Shown piece by piece: positions 46,846 through 58,001 of a DNA stretch of 64,000 nt. Within the stretch, counting starts at the first letter, position 1, and every line of letters begins with the position of its first letter. The notes beneath the pieces were generated by a model. That model saw only the letters and a list, made by a program, of their open reading frames with translations, was not told where the DNA came from and did no database searches. The DNA lies in NCBI GenBank assembly GCA_027605045.1, contig JAQFWX010000175.1:1-64000 (forward strand), in the 5' to 3' direction. Made by a program: the position numbers and the translations under genes. The stretch is from Phallus indusiatus (lineage: Eukaryota > Basidiomycota > Agaricomycetes > Phallales > Phallaceae).

Positions 46846-47719
46846 TAGTCGATGAGAACCTATATCGATCTAGGAGCCACCGTGCAAGGGACACCTTACC
46901 TGAGACAATCACTTTGACTCGTATTTCTTTTATTTTGACTCGCTCATAACGCAATTATGATTCATTTCTTCTATCTTGTAAAATTTAAAATACTCTATAA
47001 ATCCTTCTTGTATGCTTGAATTTTACCATGATATCGAATTCACAAACTCGTCGTCTTGATTTTAAACTTAAATTCCAAATGAATTCTCAGATAATCTCGT
47101 GAAAATCAAAGTCGACTAAACTCAAACCGGAAACAAGTTGGATGCACTTTCATAGTCACATTTTGAAGTTTCAAATTCTTTTTTGAAAAGGTTGATGTAT
47201 TGGGTGATTTTCCAAGTTGTCCATTTTCTCGAAACAAAATATATATGTGAATTTAAAATGTTTCTTTTAATCTAGTGGTATAATTATTCCCCGAAACGTC
47301 AAGCTTCTGTCCAGCGGACATGCGTAGCCACCCGCTTTGCCATGCGCGTTCCGATCTGATTCCTAGGGGCCTTTTGAACTTTACAGCTGCATAGTCTCGA
47401 AATATTTCTTCAAAAAATTAGATTGATTGCAAACATTCATTGCGCCGACTGCTAGATTACATGCTCGAGTAAAAGGAAGCGAAAGCGAATTGCAGGATTT
47501 GTACATGCCGTAGAAGAAGGAAAAAAAAAGATAATAAAAATTACTTGAAATTTTTGATATATCGAGAATTGAGAACACCCTTTTTGCAATCCATAAGTTA
47601 CAACTTGAACCTTTCTTTTGATATATCACCAATAAAATCCTAAGCCCATAATCCATCATGATCCCCTCCGCATCGGTAGCTGAAATCCCAGATCCAAATC
47701 CAACAAATTCATATACCAA
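46846..47719. other. Intergenic, no gene
   Basis: This is an AT-rich stretch between convergent genes. Short minus-strand frames near 47381-47719 lack domain content. Confidence 0.4.
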
Positions 47720-49898
47720 TCAATTTCCAGATGGTACAATTTCCAAGAGATCCGCGGCATACTGATCAAGAGCCCAAATCTTAAACCTATCACTCCCCTC
47801 TTCCTCAGCGACTTTCCACCACACATTACTGATCCCTCGTCCCCACGCGTACAACTCCACATTCCACCCTTTATTCAACGCGGTCTTCACAGCACCTAAA
47901 AAGCCTTCTTCATTAAATTGTCCACTTGCGCCGTCACCCGTAGCGAGGACAATGGTAGAACCAGGCGGTAATGGATCCGCTTCAGGCGAAAGAAGAGCTT
48001 GATGCAGTTTAAGTTGCAAAAGCTCATCGACACCTTGCTCGCGGTACCGAATTCGGGGTGGAGGGAGAAGAATCGACATGCTGGTTGTTGAGGATAGCGT
48101 ACTAATGCTTCCACCTCCCATAGAAGTTGGAGTCGAGGTGGAAATAGAATTCGGGTGAGAGCTAGAGCGGGCATGCCCTTGTCCGCGTTCGCGAGTATTA
48201 GGATATGGTGGTATAATATACTCTGGATCAACATTTATGGTCCGTTTTGAATAGGAGTTCGTTATTGTCGGAGTAATGGGCGAAGATGTGATGGTAGACT
48301 GGGGTATTTTCTTCGGTCGAACGTTCTTTAAACCTAACGCCAAAGACGAACCACTAGTGCTGGTCTCGTTGGGGCTGATAAGTGCTGCGTTGCTGCCGCT
48401 ACTGTCCATTCCATTTGGTATATCCGTGGATATATCAGGAACTCGCGCATAAATGTGCACGCTATAACCTAGTTCCTTGGCCGAATCCATACTCTGGTAT
48501 AGAGGACTTGAAGCAGCTACGACCCGTCGGCTAACTGCACGCCCGCGTTCTAAGATCAAAAGAAGAGCGGGAAAATATAAATGCGGTTTTGTTCCCTTTC
48601 GTGTTCTTTTCAAATGGTTAAGGAAGCCAACCAAGATATTTGAACTATGAAAGCGAAATTCCATTTGAGTAATGACGGCAAAGGTCATTTTGCGGTAGCT
48701 TACTGGTCGATAAAAACATGAATTAGCGGGTCCCCGTGTTGAACGCCAGGGCCTCTGGGATCCAACCAGCTATTCTCAGGAAGGTCTTCTAATAATATCT
48801 GCCGCAAAGATGTCGTATTTTGCGGAAAATGATGTCGCAATTTCTGCGCCAGCATCCGTAGACGGACAAGGTGGGAATCAACCGTACTAGGCAATGGACG
48901 TGGAAGATTAGGAAGGGATGATGATAGTTGCAAATTTTGGTGTGATGGTGATGAAGATGATGGTACTGGCTGCGGTTGCGGTTGCAGCTGTGACTGTAAT
49001 GGTTTGGATCTAGAACGTTGTGGCGAGGGTCGACGGCGGGACGTGATGTCACGAGGCCGGGCTAAGGCCGATTCACTATCTGGCGGACTCACTCCGATCT
49101 TATAAGGAGAGGATGATTCGGCGGACGAAGACGAGGACGCCTCAGGTGTTGGTACAACCGTAACAGACGGTGCTTCGTCGTGGTCGAACACACTGGCCGT
49201 CTTGGAGGGTCCCTTCCGTTTCCGCCGACGTCGTCTCTTTGGTTCATCCGCATTTCTCCATACAACACTATGATGACCCCGACCATCTAGCGCAGCAGCT
49301 AACCTCGCAGATTCTGCAGCCAGGAAACCCAGTGTCGAATCGAATGCGCCAAGAGTTGGTGGGGAGACATCATCGCCAATAACAACACCGTCATCATCAC
49401 CATCCAGCCTGTTCTCAAACGTGCCTTCGGTATCGGAGGAGTCGGAATCTCTTTGTTTATTATCATCTTCATCATCCTCCGCCTCGTCGTCCGATGCGAT
49501 GGTATTAGTGACCTGCGAGCGAAAACGCGGAGACTCGTGCGCTCCTGCACCGCCTGCTCCATAGTGGTCATGCTCAAGGTAAGAATCAATGATTTGATGT
49601 GACCATCTGCTGGAGTCTGATTCATTCTCGGACAAAGATATCACTCCGCGTGATTCGGGCCGAGCATTGAGGAAGACAGGCTCTTGCAGTGCTTGCATCT
49701 GGTTCATAACCCGAAATACAGACGTGAACGCCCCCAAATCGGCAGGTTCTTTATGGAGATAAGCATTGCAGATATAAGTGAACAGGAAGGAAGTCACATG
49801 CCATCCGATGTTTGAGTACCATCACTCAAAAGAGAACGACTTGAGAAGGGAGAGAGTGGCGGCTCTGACACTGTGTCTGAGTGATCATTGTGGGCCAT
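47720..49898 (-). CDS. NYN-domain (PIN-like nuclease fold) protein
   Basis: Exons 49898-49820, 49748-48704 and 48644-47720 join in phase to 682 residues. Residues 1-365 are acidic and Ser/Arg/Pro-rich, with a basic RRRRRKRK cluster that may act as a nuclear signal. The NYN domain starts IHVFIDHSNILVGF (the acidic residue is D374), with an RRVVAASSP strand, YREQGVDELLQLKLHQALL, and the second catalytic-type acid in VLATGDGASGQF (D612), ending ISNVWWKV and IWALDQYAADLLEI. NYN domains belong to the PIN-like RNase superfamily. A Ser/Thr-rich loop of about 110 residues interrupts the domain. The first intron (71 nt) is the least certain junction; the 59-nt second intron is required to build the IDHSNI motif. 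RNA targets are unknown. Confidence 0.85.
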
Positions 49899-50286
49899 GT
49901 CTTTGAATTCTAAAGATAAGAAAAAAACCAAGAAATTAAAAGGTGGAGATTCTTTTTTATGTCAAAAAAGCGCACGGAGCGCACGAGGAAAACGCTGGCC
50001 ACAGCAAGTTGACAATGAGGCAACGACCTGGAATTCTAAGTCTTGTCGGAGCTTTGTAAGACGGATGAGGTAAGCCCAATTAGTAAGCCTCAGAGAGATC
50101 TTTCGGCAAAGACCTTATTCAGACTACACAGCTTGAACTGAGGACAGTTTTCGACAAAAGATACTCAAACGGAATTATAGTCTCAATTTGCAGATGACTC
50201 TATATTCTTCATTTCAGTATCTAATGACAGCGAAATTACACACCATTATTTACGCAATTCAAACTAAATTTCTATACGAGAAGATG
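49899..50286. other. Intergenic, no gene
   Basis: This is the promoter side of the NYN gene and the 3' side of the next F-box gene. Nothing else is recognised. Confidence 0.4.
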
Positions 50287-52038
50287 TTATTGTTGACGAT
50301 ACGAAGACGTGTACGTTTTAAAGCTATTTATCGAACTCGTGACATGAATGAAACCTCCTCCTCGTGACAGTACAGGCCCAACTCCTCCAACTTCTTGAAG
50401 TGATAGTGTCGGTTGAACATCGTCCCATACTATCTCTGAGCATTGGACGGATAACTGCAATGGATATCCTCCTTTGCTACGTAGGTCCCAACAAGTAGCG
50501 ACCGCGACCGCAAGAGGTTCGTCCAGTGGAATGTCTTTCAAGTCGATATATAATTCGCGTAAAAATAGACAACGAAAAGATTCTTGAGGATTAGGGAGCT
50601 GGCGTTGAGACTCGGAGCCTTCTTCCTCATTGACCGGGTCTATGCTGGGACTCGAGTCTTGGGTAGAACCTGTCTCGGAAGTCGTCGCATTATCACTTGC
50701 ATTAGATCCCGATACTGCCGGTACATCCGTTTTCAATGACAATGTTGATAAAAAGGACAAGTACGTTTCCTCGTTGCAAGCGTCGATGCTCAAGAACTTT
50801 AAACTCGGCAGTGAAGTAAACAGTTCCGAAAAGGGTATAGATTGGAACGAGGTCTTATCAAAGACAAGCTTCAGGTCGATGATATTGGCAAAATTGATAG
50901 ATTCGATTAATTGGTCCCATTGACTTGTTGCTTGCCACATGTACATATAACAGCGCTCGAACTTTTTGGCATACTCCAGGTCACTATTTTCTTCAAACCT
51001 CAATTGAACAGCGTCATTCTCATCATCTTCAATGAAAAACCGTATAAATAAGGACATGAACTGCGCTTTAGATAGAAGCTGAGCTAGAGGCGGCCAGTGG
51101 GCGTTATCCGAGACACAGTGGGCAGAAGAGATATCCCACGTCAGAGTTGGGGGGAGAACCACATTATTCAAGATCAAGTCCATGAAATGCACCGCTTTGT
51201 CCGCGTAGAATGTCAGCCTTTTCAGGTGCGGCCAATTGACCTTGTGGGAAATGGAATCCTTGTCAAGTAGCCGAACATATATTGTCGACCAAGGGGCCCA
51301 AATATAAAGGAATTCAAGGCAAGGGGATAACTCCAGAAAACTGAGGAAATGGGAACAGTCAACGTCCCCAACTTCTGGCAGTATCAGACGAAGCTTCGAT
51401 AATCCGTGATATGAGGGGCAATGCAGCTCTCGGACATCCCGGGAAAGAAGATGGGAGAATAAGTACTTGAGATTTGGCGCGTTCATCTTGAGTAGCGCGT
51501 CCGAGATGTTTTTCTCGAGGCGTCTATCAGTTGAGAAACAAGGTAGATGTAAAGCTTGGAGTTCAGGTGCGGGCTGTTTTAAATATGGCAAAACTAGCCT
51601 GATCGATGCTTTCGCATAATCAGGAAGTTTTTCCATACTATCGAAATTAACCGTCATGTGGAGCGTCTTGAATCGGTGAATCTGTTGAAAAACCGAGGAA
51701 AGCATATCAGATGTACCGTCGTGAGCCAGTCTGTTGAACGCGGAGCTTCGGATAATGAAGTGTACGTTCAATAAAGCAGATCCCGAGCGACGAAGCAGTT
51801 CCACTATTACTTCTGGTTTCATCTCTGGAAAAAGGAGGCATGTCCACAACGTAGGATCAGATAGGAGAATATATCTCCATGAACGACAAACACGGGAAGC
51901 CAAAAACGGTGGCATCAGTGATATAGGAACGGATCCCATTTCATTGCTCATTCCCTCCCACAGCGGTATGTACTCGCACGTATAAAGCACTATTTCTCTC
52001 AAGATCTCGGAAGGAATACGCGTAATCACAGGGTCCAT
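50287..52038 (-). CDS. F-box protein
   Basis: This is a single exon of 583 residues starting MDPVITRIPSEILREIVLYT. The F-box ends ASRVCRSWRYILLSDPTLW. It has the same layout as the other two F-box proteins here: F-box, a LLNVHFII strand, then leucine-rich irregular repeats (YHGLSKLRLILP, WPHLKRLTF). A Ser/Glu-rich insert (SETGSTQDSSPSIDPVNEEE) lies near residue 465. A TATATAAG motif at 52065-52058 is only about 20 bases before this ATG, so either the true start is further in (MSNEMG at residue 30 would shorten the F-box) or the motif is not used. The substrate is unknown. Confidence 0.85.
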   Translation of the reverse strand: MDPVITRIPSEILREIVLYTCEYIPLWEGMSNEMGSVPISLMPPFLASRVCRSWRYILLSDPTLWTCLLFPEMKPEVIVELLRRSGSALLNVHFIIRSSAFNRLAHDGTSDMLSSVFQQIHRFKTLHMTVNFDSMEKLPDYAKASIRLVLPYLKQPAPELQALHLPCFSTDRRLEKNISDALLKMNAPNLKYLFSHLLSRDVRELHCPSYHGLSKLRLILPEVGDVDCSHFLSFLELSPCLEFLYIWAPWSTIYVRLLDKDSISHKVNWPHLKRLTFYADKAVHFMDLILNNVVLPPTLTWDISSAHCVSDNAHWPPLAQLLSKAQFMSLFIRFFIEDDENDAVQLRFEENSDLEYAKKFERCYMYMWQATSQWDQLIESINFANIIDLKLVFDKTSFQSIPFSELFTSLPSLKFLSIDACNEETYLSFLSTLSLKTDVPAVSGSNASDNATTSETGSTQDSSPSIDPVNEEEGSESQRQLPNPQESFRCLFLRELYIDLKDIPLDEPLAVAVATCWDLRSKGGYPLQLSVQCSEIVWDDVQPTLSLQEVGGVGPVLSRGGGFIHVTSSINSFKTYTSSYRQQ

Positions 52039-52513
52039 TCTATTGAATATGCTAGTGCTTATATATTCTGAATAACAATTGACAATGACACTTAGCTTAC
52101 CTTGAGAGTAACGCCGTCAGTTTGCTAAAAGGAACTCAAGTGAAAATGGTCCCGGTCATCGGTCAAATGGACACCTTCAAGCGGAGTTTGAACATAGGTT
52201 AGATGTATTTTTGCCAATGATGTCATCGTTCTAACCTCAAACTGTATTCTTCTTCTGTCAATCAAGTCACGACTCAACGGCGCTGGCCGGGAAATGTTTT
52301 TGAAACAGAACCGCTGCACTCAATTTCATGTTCTTTAGCAACTGAGACTATTATGAGGTTACATAACTTTGTGAAATTCAAATAAATCCGCATAGCGATA
52401 TTGCAACTACAGTAATTTGTACATAATACATATACCTTTCGAAAACCGACATTATTAACAACGCACTGTTTTATCAATCCATATATGTTTATGCAAGGCA
52501 GTTTGCTACATAA
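52039..52513. other. Intergenic between two F-box genes
   Basis: No gene. It holds the TATATAAG motif at 52058-52065 (minus strand). Confidence 0.4.
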
Positions 52514-54249
52514 TTAGACAGTAGCGGTGAAATTGGTGTGGTTAGGCACCAGAAGACCTGTCACAACAAGTTGAATTGGATATAAACCACTCTCAAATTA
52601 GTTAAAAGCTTACCTTCGAGCCAAGTTAAAATACTAAAGATCCTTTCCCCTTCCATCACATCAAAAAGGCACACAACAACGGTATTACCATTATCTCCTT
52701 CCTTGTTCGAACTCATCTCTTCGTCCATTAACAGTGGGAAATCGAGATGCAGTGTTTGTATGGGATATCCCGCTATTTCTCTTAAAATGCAGCAGGCACG
52801 TAGTAAGTTTGCATGGTTTTCATCCAAAGGTTTCTTTGGTTTTATAGTCACTTCTTGTAATAGAGGACAAAACGGAGGGCATAGATTATCATTGGAGCCC
52901 AAACCGAGAGCGTGGAAGTCCAAGGGTACTTCCCAAAGCGGGATCAATGAGATGCTCAAGCAGCTTGAACAGCTGACTAAACCCACACGAGTGCGAGCTG
53001 AGGTTCCTTCAATAGTGAGACTCCTCAAATTCGACGTTAAAGCAAAGATGCGAGCCGCCCCTGTAGATTGAGCCATATTCATTAGAGTCATATGAGTGGT
53101 GTTGGTCAACGTGATAGAAAATATCAATGGATCGTATGAGTTTATGGAGGTTTCTCCTTCCAAATTGATATAAGAGAATTCGCTGATTTTGGATAGATCG
53201 TGGTGATTATTTCCTGTTTGTATAGAAAACAATCGCACATATTCCTCAAAATCAGCAGCATCTATTTCAATAGATGTGAATCTCTCCCGAGATAAAAATT
53301 GAAGCAATGAGGGCTGGAGTTCTCCCGTATTTTCCGAGTTAATATACCATTCGATATTTTGGGGAAAAACCACATATCGTAAAAAGTAGTCCACCACTAC
53401 TATCTCTTGTACCTCAAGAATCAAACTTTCCAAGTGGGGTAAATTGACTTGATAGCCATCAGTTATAGATTCCCAGGCTGGATGGCCCTCACAAAGACCA
53501 GATACGTGAAGCAATTTGAGGCCGGGAGACAATGCCAGAAGATCAAGAAAGCCGCGGAAGTTCATTCGAGAATATAACGCGAGAGAAAGTTCTGAAAGTT
53601 TATGAAAGGCAGAACCGTCGTATACTCCAAATAAGGGAGATACAGAAAGTCGATGATGCATTCGCCTAACGTTGGGTGCATTTTTTGAAAATAGGTTGTT
53701 TATGATCGAGTACTCGGGAACGGAGACATAATTGCGGTCGATCGCGTTGTACCATAAAGAAAGGACTTCTAAATTCGGAGCGGGTTGCTGAAGATATAGT
53801 AAAACCTGTTCGATTATTGCGTCCATGAGAAGTGGAGAGAGCGTATGAGGAGCGTCTGTATAATCAAGTCGAACGCGTAATACATTGAATCGATAAATCT
53901 GGTGAAAAACCGAGGCCAGCAATTCCTGTGTCTCGTCGTCATTTCGAGAGTTGGCGACGTACTTTTTCACGTGTAAGAACACGTTTAACGGGGCGGTTTT
54001 TGAGCGACCAAGTAACTCCGTTATCCAGTCATGCCCCATCTCGTCAATTGCAAGACAAGTCCACATTGTAGGATCGGAGACGAGAGAATTTCTCCAATTG
54101 CGGCAGACATGAGAGGCTATTATGGGAGGCGACGGAACTTGTAAATCAAATTCCAATTCTTCGGGGCACAGATCCATTTTGTACACATATGTGTCTCGAA
54201 TAATTTTCCTTAGTACGTCGTAAGGGATGTGTTGGGCGACAGAATGCAT
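52514..54249 (-). CDS. F-box protein with a probable terminal intron
   Basis: The start is MHSVAQHIPYDVLRKIIRDT, and the F-box ends ASHVCRNWRNSLVSDPTMWT. Leucine-rich repeats follow (FHKLSELSLAL, LPHLESLILEV). The unspliced frame would end at 52561 with 562 residues. However, GTAAGC at 52613 and a CAG acceptor at 52558 define a 56-nt intron with a CTAAT branch point, giving exons 54249-52614 and 52557-52514 and 559 residues ending TNFTATV. Either end is compatible with the rest of the protein. It stands head to tail with the F-box gene at 50287 and is probably an old tandem duplicate. Confidence 0.8.
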
Positions 54250-54895
54250 GATGAAGGCAAGTTGGAACTGGGTTGCGGAGCAAATTAAGTGGTAAAGTTT
54301 GACAACTTGAGGTACTGTGTATTAGGAACGTCCATTATATAGTGATTGAGGTAAAAATGTCAATGTGAGTGGCATATCAGCGTCCATGATACAACTAAAT
54401 CTGAGGACACGGGTCCTGGCGCGAGTTACTTAGGGACAGCGAGTAATGAAATTGGTCAAATGTTGTAAGAAAGAATTAAAATTTAGAATCACTGGATAAT
54501 CTCACGCATTTGTGCTATATCTTCAACGTGGCATTTCTTTCTCCGTTTCAGCAACGAGCCAAATGTTTGGAAGATGTCGTTTGTCAGAACTTAGAAGTTA
54601 CTGTACAGTGTACACGCAACACAGTGGACACATGATAGCATGATCGAAAGAGTCCAATAAATTGACCAGCTTCTATTTTTTAAAAATGAAGATAAATGTC
54701 AAAAAGGCTAGCGTTATGGGATCAAAGAAGAGAGCCTAAATCTAATCATCCAGCGGGCGCGCGGCCGTATGCCAAAATAGCTCCTTATACCTCCCTCAGT
54801 ATCCATTTACTAAATCTGAAAGGTACCACGATATGTCAATCTCAGGCTAGAAAATATCGCTAGCGCTTGGGTATTTCCACGCGTAAATATACCCT
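54250..54895. other. Intergenic, no gene
   Basis: The part next to the desaturase stop (from about 54,820) resembles the 3' flank of the second desaturase near 57,930, so the duplication reaches into it. Confidence 0.45.
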
Positions 54896-56915
54896 TCACT
54901 TCTCTTTCTCAAAGATTTTCGCAACAGCCAACTGTCGAACTCGTCTACAAGCATTCATTGTATGCCGGTTATGCGTCTTGAATGCCCACGTCGCGTCTTG
55001 CCAAATAATTTCTCCTTCTTTGACTCGAACAGAGTAAGGCCGGAAGATGGCAGCTCCGCCAGGCTTGATTTAAACCGTAGTTAGGCAAGAATCTCTTACA
55101 GCAGCAAACATTTTTCACATACATGATCCTTCATAAACTTGGTAACGTCTACGAGGTAATCGTAGATAACGACAAAACACTTCGTAACTGAAGGAGATGC
55201 CCTGATATATTGTTCCGCTTCTTCATAGCCAAAAACAGGACCCGTCCATGGTACTGCCTCTAATTGTCCTTCATGGAGCGGTAATGGTTCAGCGGACCGC
55301 CCTGCTTTATGTTTTGTTGACATGTATTTCATGGCGTACTCGATGTCTTCATCGTCAGCTCGTTTTAACGAGGTGATGAACCCGATCTGCGCTAACAAAA
55401 AGATTATCCATTTAGAAGGATCATACTCAAACTTCCCAGGAGATGCCCGATAATCAAAGGGGAATGCATGCTGTAAGACAATGAGGATTTAATCATGGAA
55501 AAGAAACTTAAATGATCTGCACGTGCTAAAGTCAATATGCTCGTCAGTCTATGCGAGTTATAATGGAGAAAAGCTTCTTACAAAGTTGTGGTTCCCTTCT
55601 CCAAAAGTAATTGCTGCCAAAAGCTGCGACGAAGGCAATTTTGTAACTTGCAGCCCTCACATTTCATAAAGTCAACTTACAGGATTGGTTTTAGCTGACA
55701 TCTCGTCACTATATTTTTGAGAACCTTTCCGATGCCCGATCCTAGCGCGAATTCGGAATCATCAACAATTGTCAGGACTAGAGTAACGTACGAATTTAGA
55801 GCAAACGTCATGTGCCAAACTATTTCATCATTAGAGCGAGAGATATGTCATGAAAAAGCTGTAAAAGACTTACTGATTATTTTGTGTACGAATCCTCCCC
55901 AAACCAGTGCGCCAATCGTGTCGCCCCAAAAGCGACCGATAAGCGTTGGAACCACAAGGCCAATGATCATTGCGAGTAAAACTGTGAGACATCATTATTA
56001 GTGTTTTCTATTTTTCAAAACTCTGGAGCGCATGCGCACGATAGTATTTATCTTGGAATTCTACAACTTAAGATATTATAAGACGAGTTAAATCAGTTGA
56101 ATCGTAATAGCTTTACTGGGAGAGACTTACTAGGATCACGCTTTAAATCACTTTTATCAACAGACTCTAGCTTGGGGTATTTCGGATCGAAGAATATCCA
56201 TCCAATATGAGAGAAATAAATTCCCCTCGTGACAGCATATCTTTGGGGAGGTGTGTAGCTTCAGCGATGCGATATTAGTAGCCAAATTGACACGAACGGA
56301 TCATTGACGGGATCATCAGTAAACCTCTGGAAAAATTAATACTGTCCGTTAACCATAATTCAAACAAAATTGAGAATGACTCAATATTAACTAAAAGAAC
56401 GTACGTGATGCAACCGGTGTCTGACGGTCCTGATATGAATCCGGAAGTTGGTTCTTCTCCAACGATATACTAGAACAAAGCGCTTACCACCACTGAAGAA
56501 GAAGTTATACATGCGTCGTGGATTGCCAAGAATATGTAGAGTAAGCACCTGGATAGATTCTTGAATAGCCAAAGTTCCAAATATGGCTAATACGATACGA
56601 GTGCCCAATGACGCCGAAAACGCTCTATGACACCAGAGACGGTGATATCCAATAGCGATGCTGTAATTAAAATATTAATATGTTTAATCATCCTCATTTC
56701 ATTGAGCCTGAAAGCACATACCCGAACCAGGAGCAAACCCACAGGAAAAATGTCAAGATCAGGGTCTTCGTCTGTACCATTGACCAGGGAACAACGTAAA
56801 CCACCCCGAAAAAGGCCCCGAAATGGATTCCGAAAACAATATATACGTTGCGCCAATTGATTGGGGGAGAAGTGGGTATATTATAGGCGTCGACGTCGGT
56901 TTTCTTTGGATGCAT
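54896..56915 (-). CDS. Delta-9 fatty-acid (acyl-CoA) desaturase with cytochrome b5-like C-terminus, copy A
   Basis: This integral ER-membrane enzyme would introduce the C9 double bond into saturated acyl-CoA using electrons from its own heme domain. Fourteen exons join in phase to 421 residues: 56915-56722, 56660-56549, 56492-56488, 56429-56405, 56326-56292, 56240-56131, 56066-56040, 55981-55874, 55819-55792, 55741-55681, 55623-55582, 55525-55523, 55470-55123 and 55063-54896. The histidine boxes are HRLWCH (H71, H76), HRLHH (H108, H111, H112), NSIGH (N214, H218) and HNFHH (H247, H250, H251). Exons of 5 nt (TGGTG) and 3 nt (CAC) are needed to give the WW pair and H250. The C-terminus has the b5-type DHPGG heme motif. 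Box 1 has Cys where Ser is usual. It is the tandem partner of 58002-60009. Confidence 0.85.
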
Positions 56916-58001
56916 GTCAGAGGGATAGCCTGAGGTAGACACGGTACAGCACTATCATCGCTTTTTATATATCTCGGCTCAAGAAAAGGCTAACAACGTA
57001 CAAGAAGAAGAAACTAAGAATAAGACCTTTTGATTTCCATATAAGAAATAATTTGTTTAACGATGCATTGCATTTATTCACGACATCGGAGACTCAATCT
57101 TGATTGTGATGACGGCAGCCCAAGAATTTAGTGGCAAAATCTTAGGCAACCAAAACAGTACTAGAATCGCACTTGTTCCTTCCGGAAGTGTACTAACACT
57201 AGAAGTACTATTACAATAATGTATAGCTCATTCATTGGGAAAGGACTCAAAATTTAAAGTCAGGTTGTATTAAATTAAGCTTTAATGTATTGGGAGAGTG
57301 AAAATTAACACAAGATTAGATCCGCGATGGGATGACCATGAACAACTACCTATTATTATAAATTGACCGGATATGGAGGCCTATATTTTGTATTGATAGT
57401 TGTATTGCAACTCCATGATCGAACATGATGTGGAAAGTGCCTAAGATATACTGGGATAAAAGAGCTCGAGTTCATGCAAGCCATGTCATAATAACAAAGA
57501 GTTGGAACCATAATGCATGGTGGCTCGTCATTTTAATTGATATTCAGATATACCAATATATGTCACAGAAAGGCTGGCTCTAGATCCAGCGTTATTCTAA
57601 TAAATTCTTTATTGTATTGGCATCAGAAGACTAGAAAACATGGCACTTGCGAGCTAATTATTTTCAGAGTAAGCAAGGAATTACGTTACACATTTCGCCG
57701 AGAAATTCCAAGTACTAAGCTGTGGGTAAACATTCGTTGAATATATTGTCAATGATGCCAGTGTTATGATCAACTTGACATGTCCCAAAATTAATAAACT
57801 CGGAAACATCGCTAAGATAAAGCTCAATTACAATGTGCTAATATTGTACGTAAGAATTATGTAGCTCTAAAAGGTCCTTATAGTAAGTCTATGAGACCCC
57901 TATCAGTATTCGCTCCATTATACCTGAAAGGTGCCACGATACGTCAATCTCAAAATAAAGAATACTGCTTAGTATCTCCATGCACTGACGGTGCTATCCC
58001 A
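56916..58001. other. Intergenic region between the tandem desaturase genes
   Basis: This is the promoter side of copy A and the 3' side of copy B. No gene is supported; short frames such as 57537-57740 have no content. Confidence 0.45.

Noticed and set aside
47381..47719. Extra downstream exon of the NYN gene
   Set aside because: The NYN domain is complete and ends with a stop at 47720-47722; the downstream frame has no nuclease motif.
52058..52065. TATA box for the F-box gene at 50287-52038
   Set aside because: It lies only about 20 bases from the ATG, too close for a normal leader, so it was noted but not called as a promoter.
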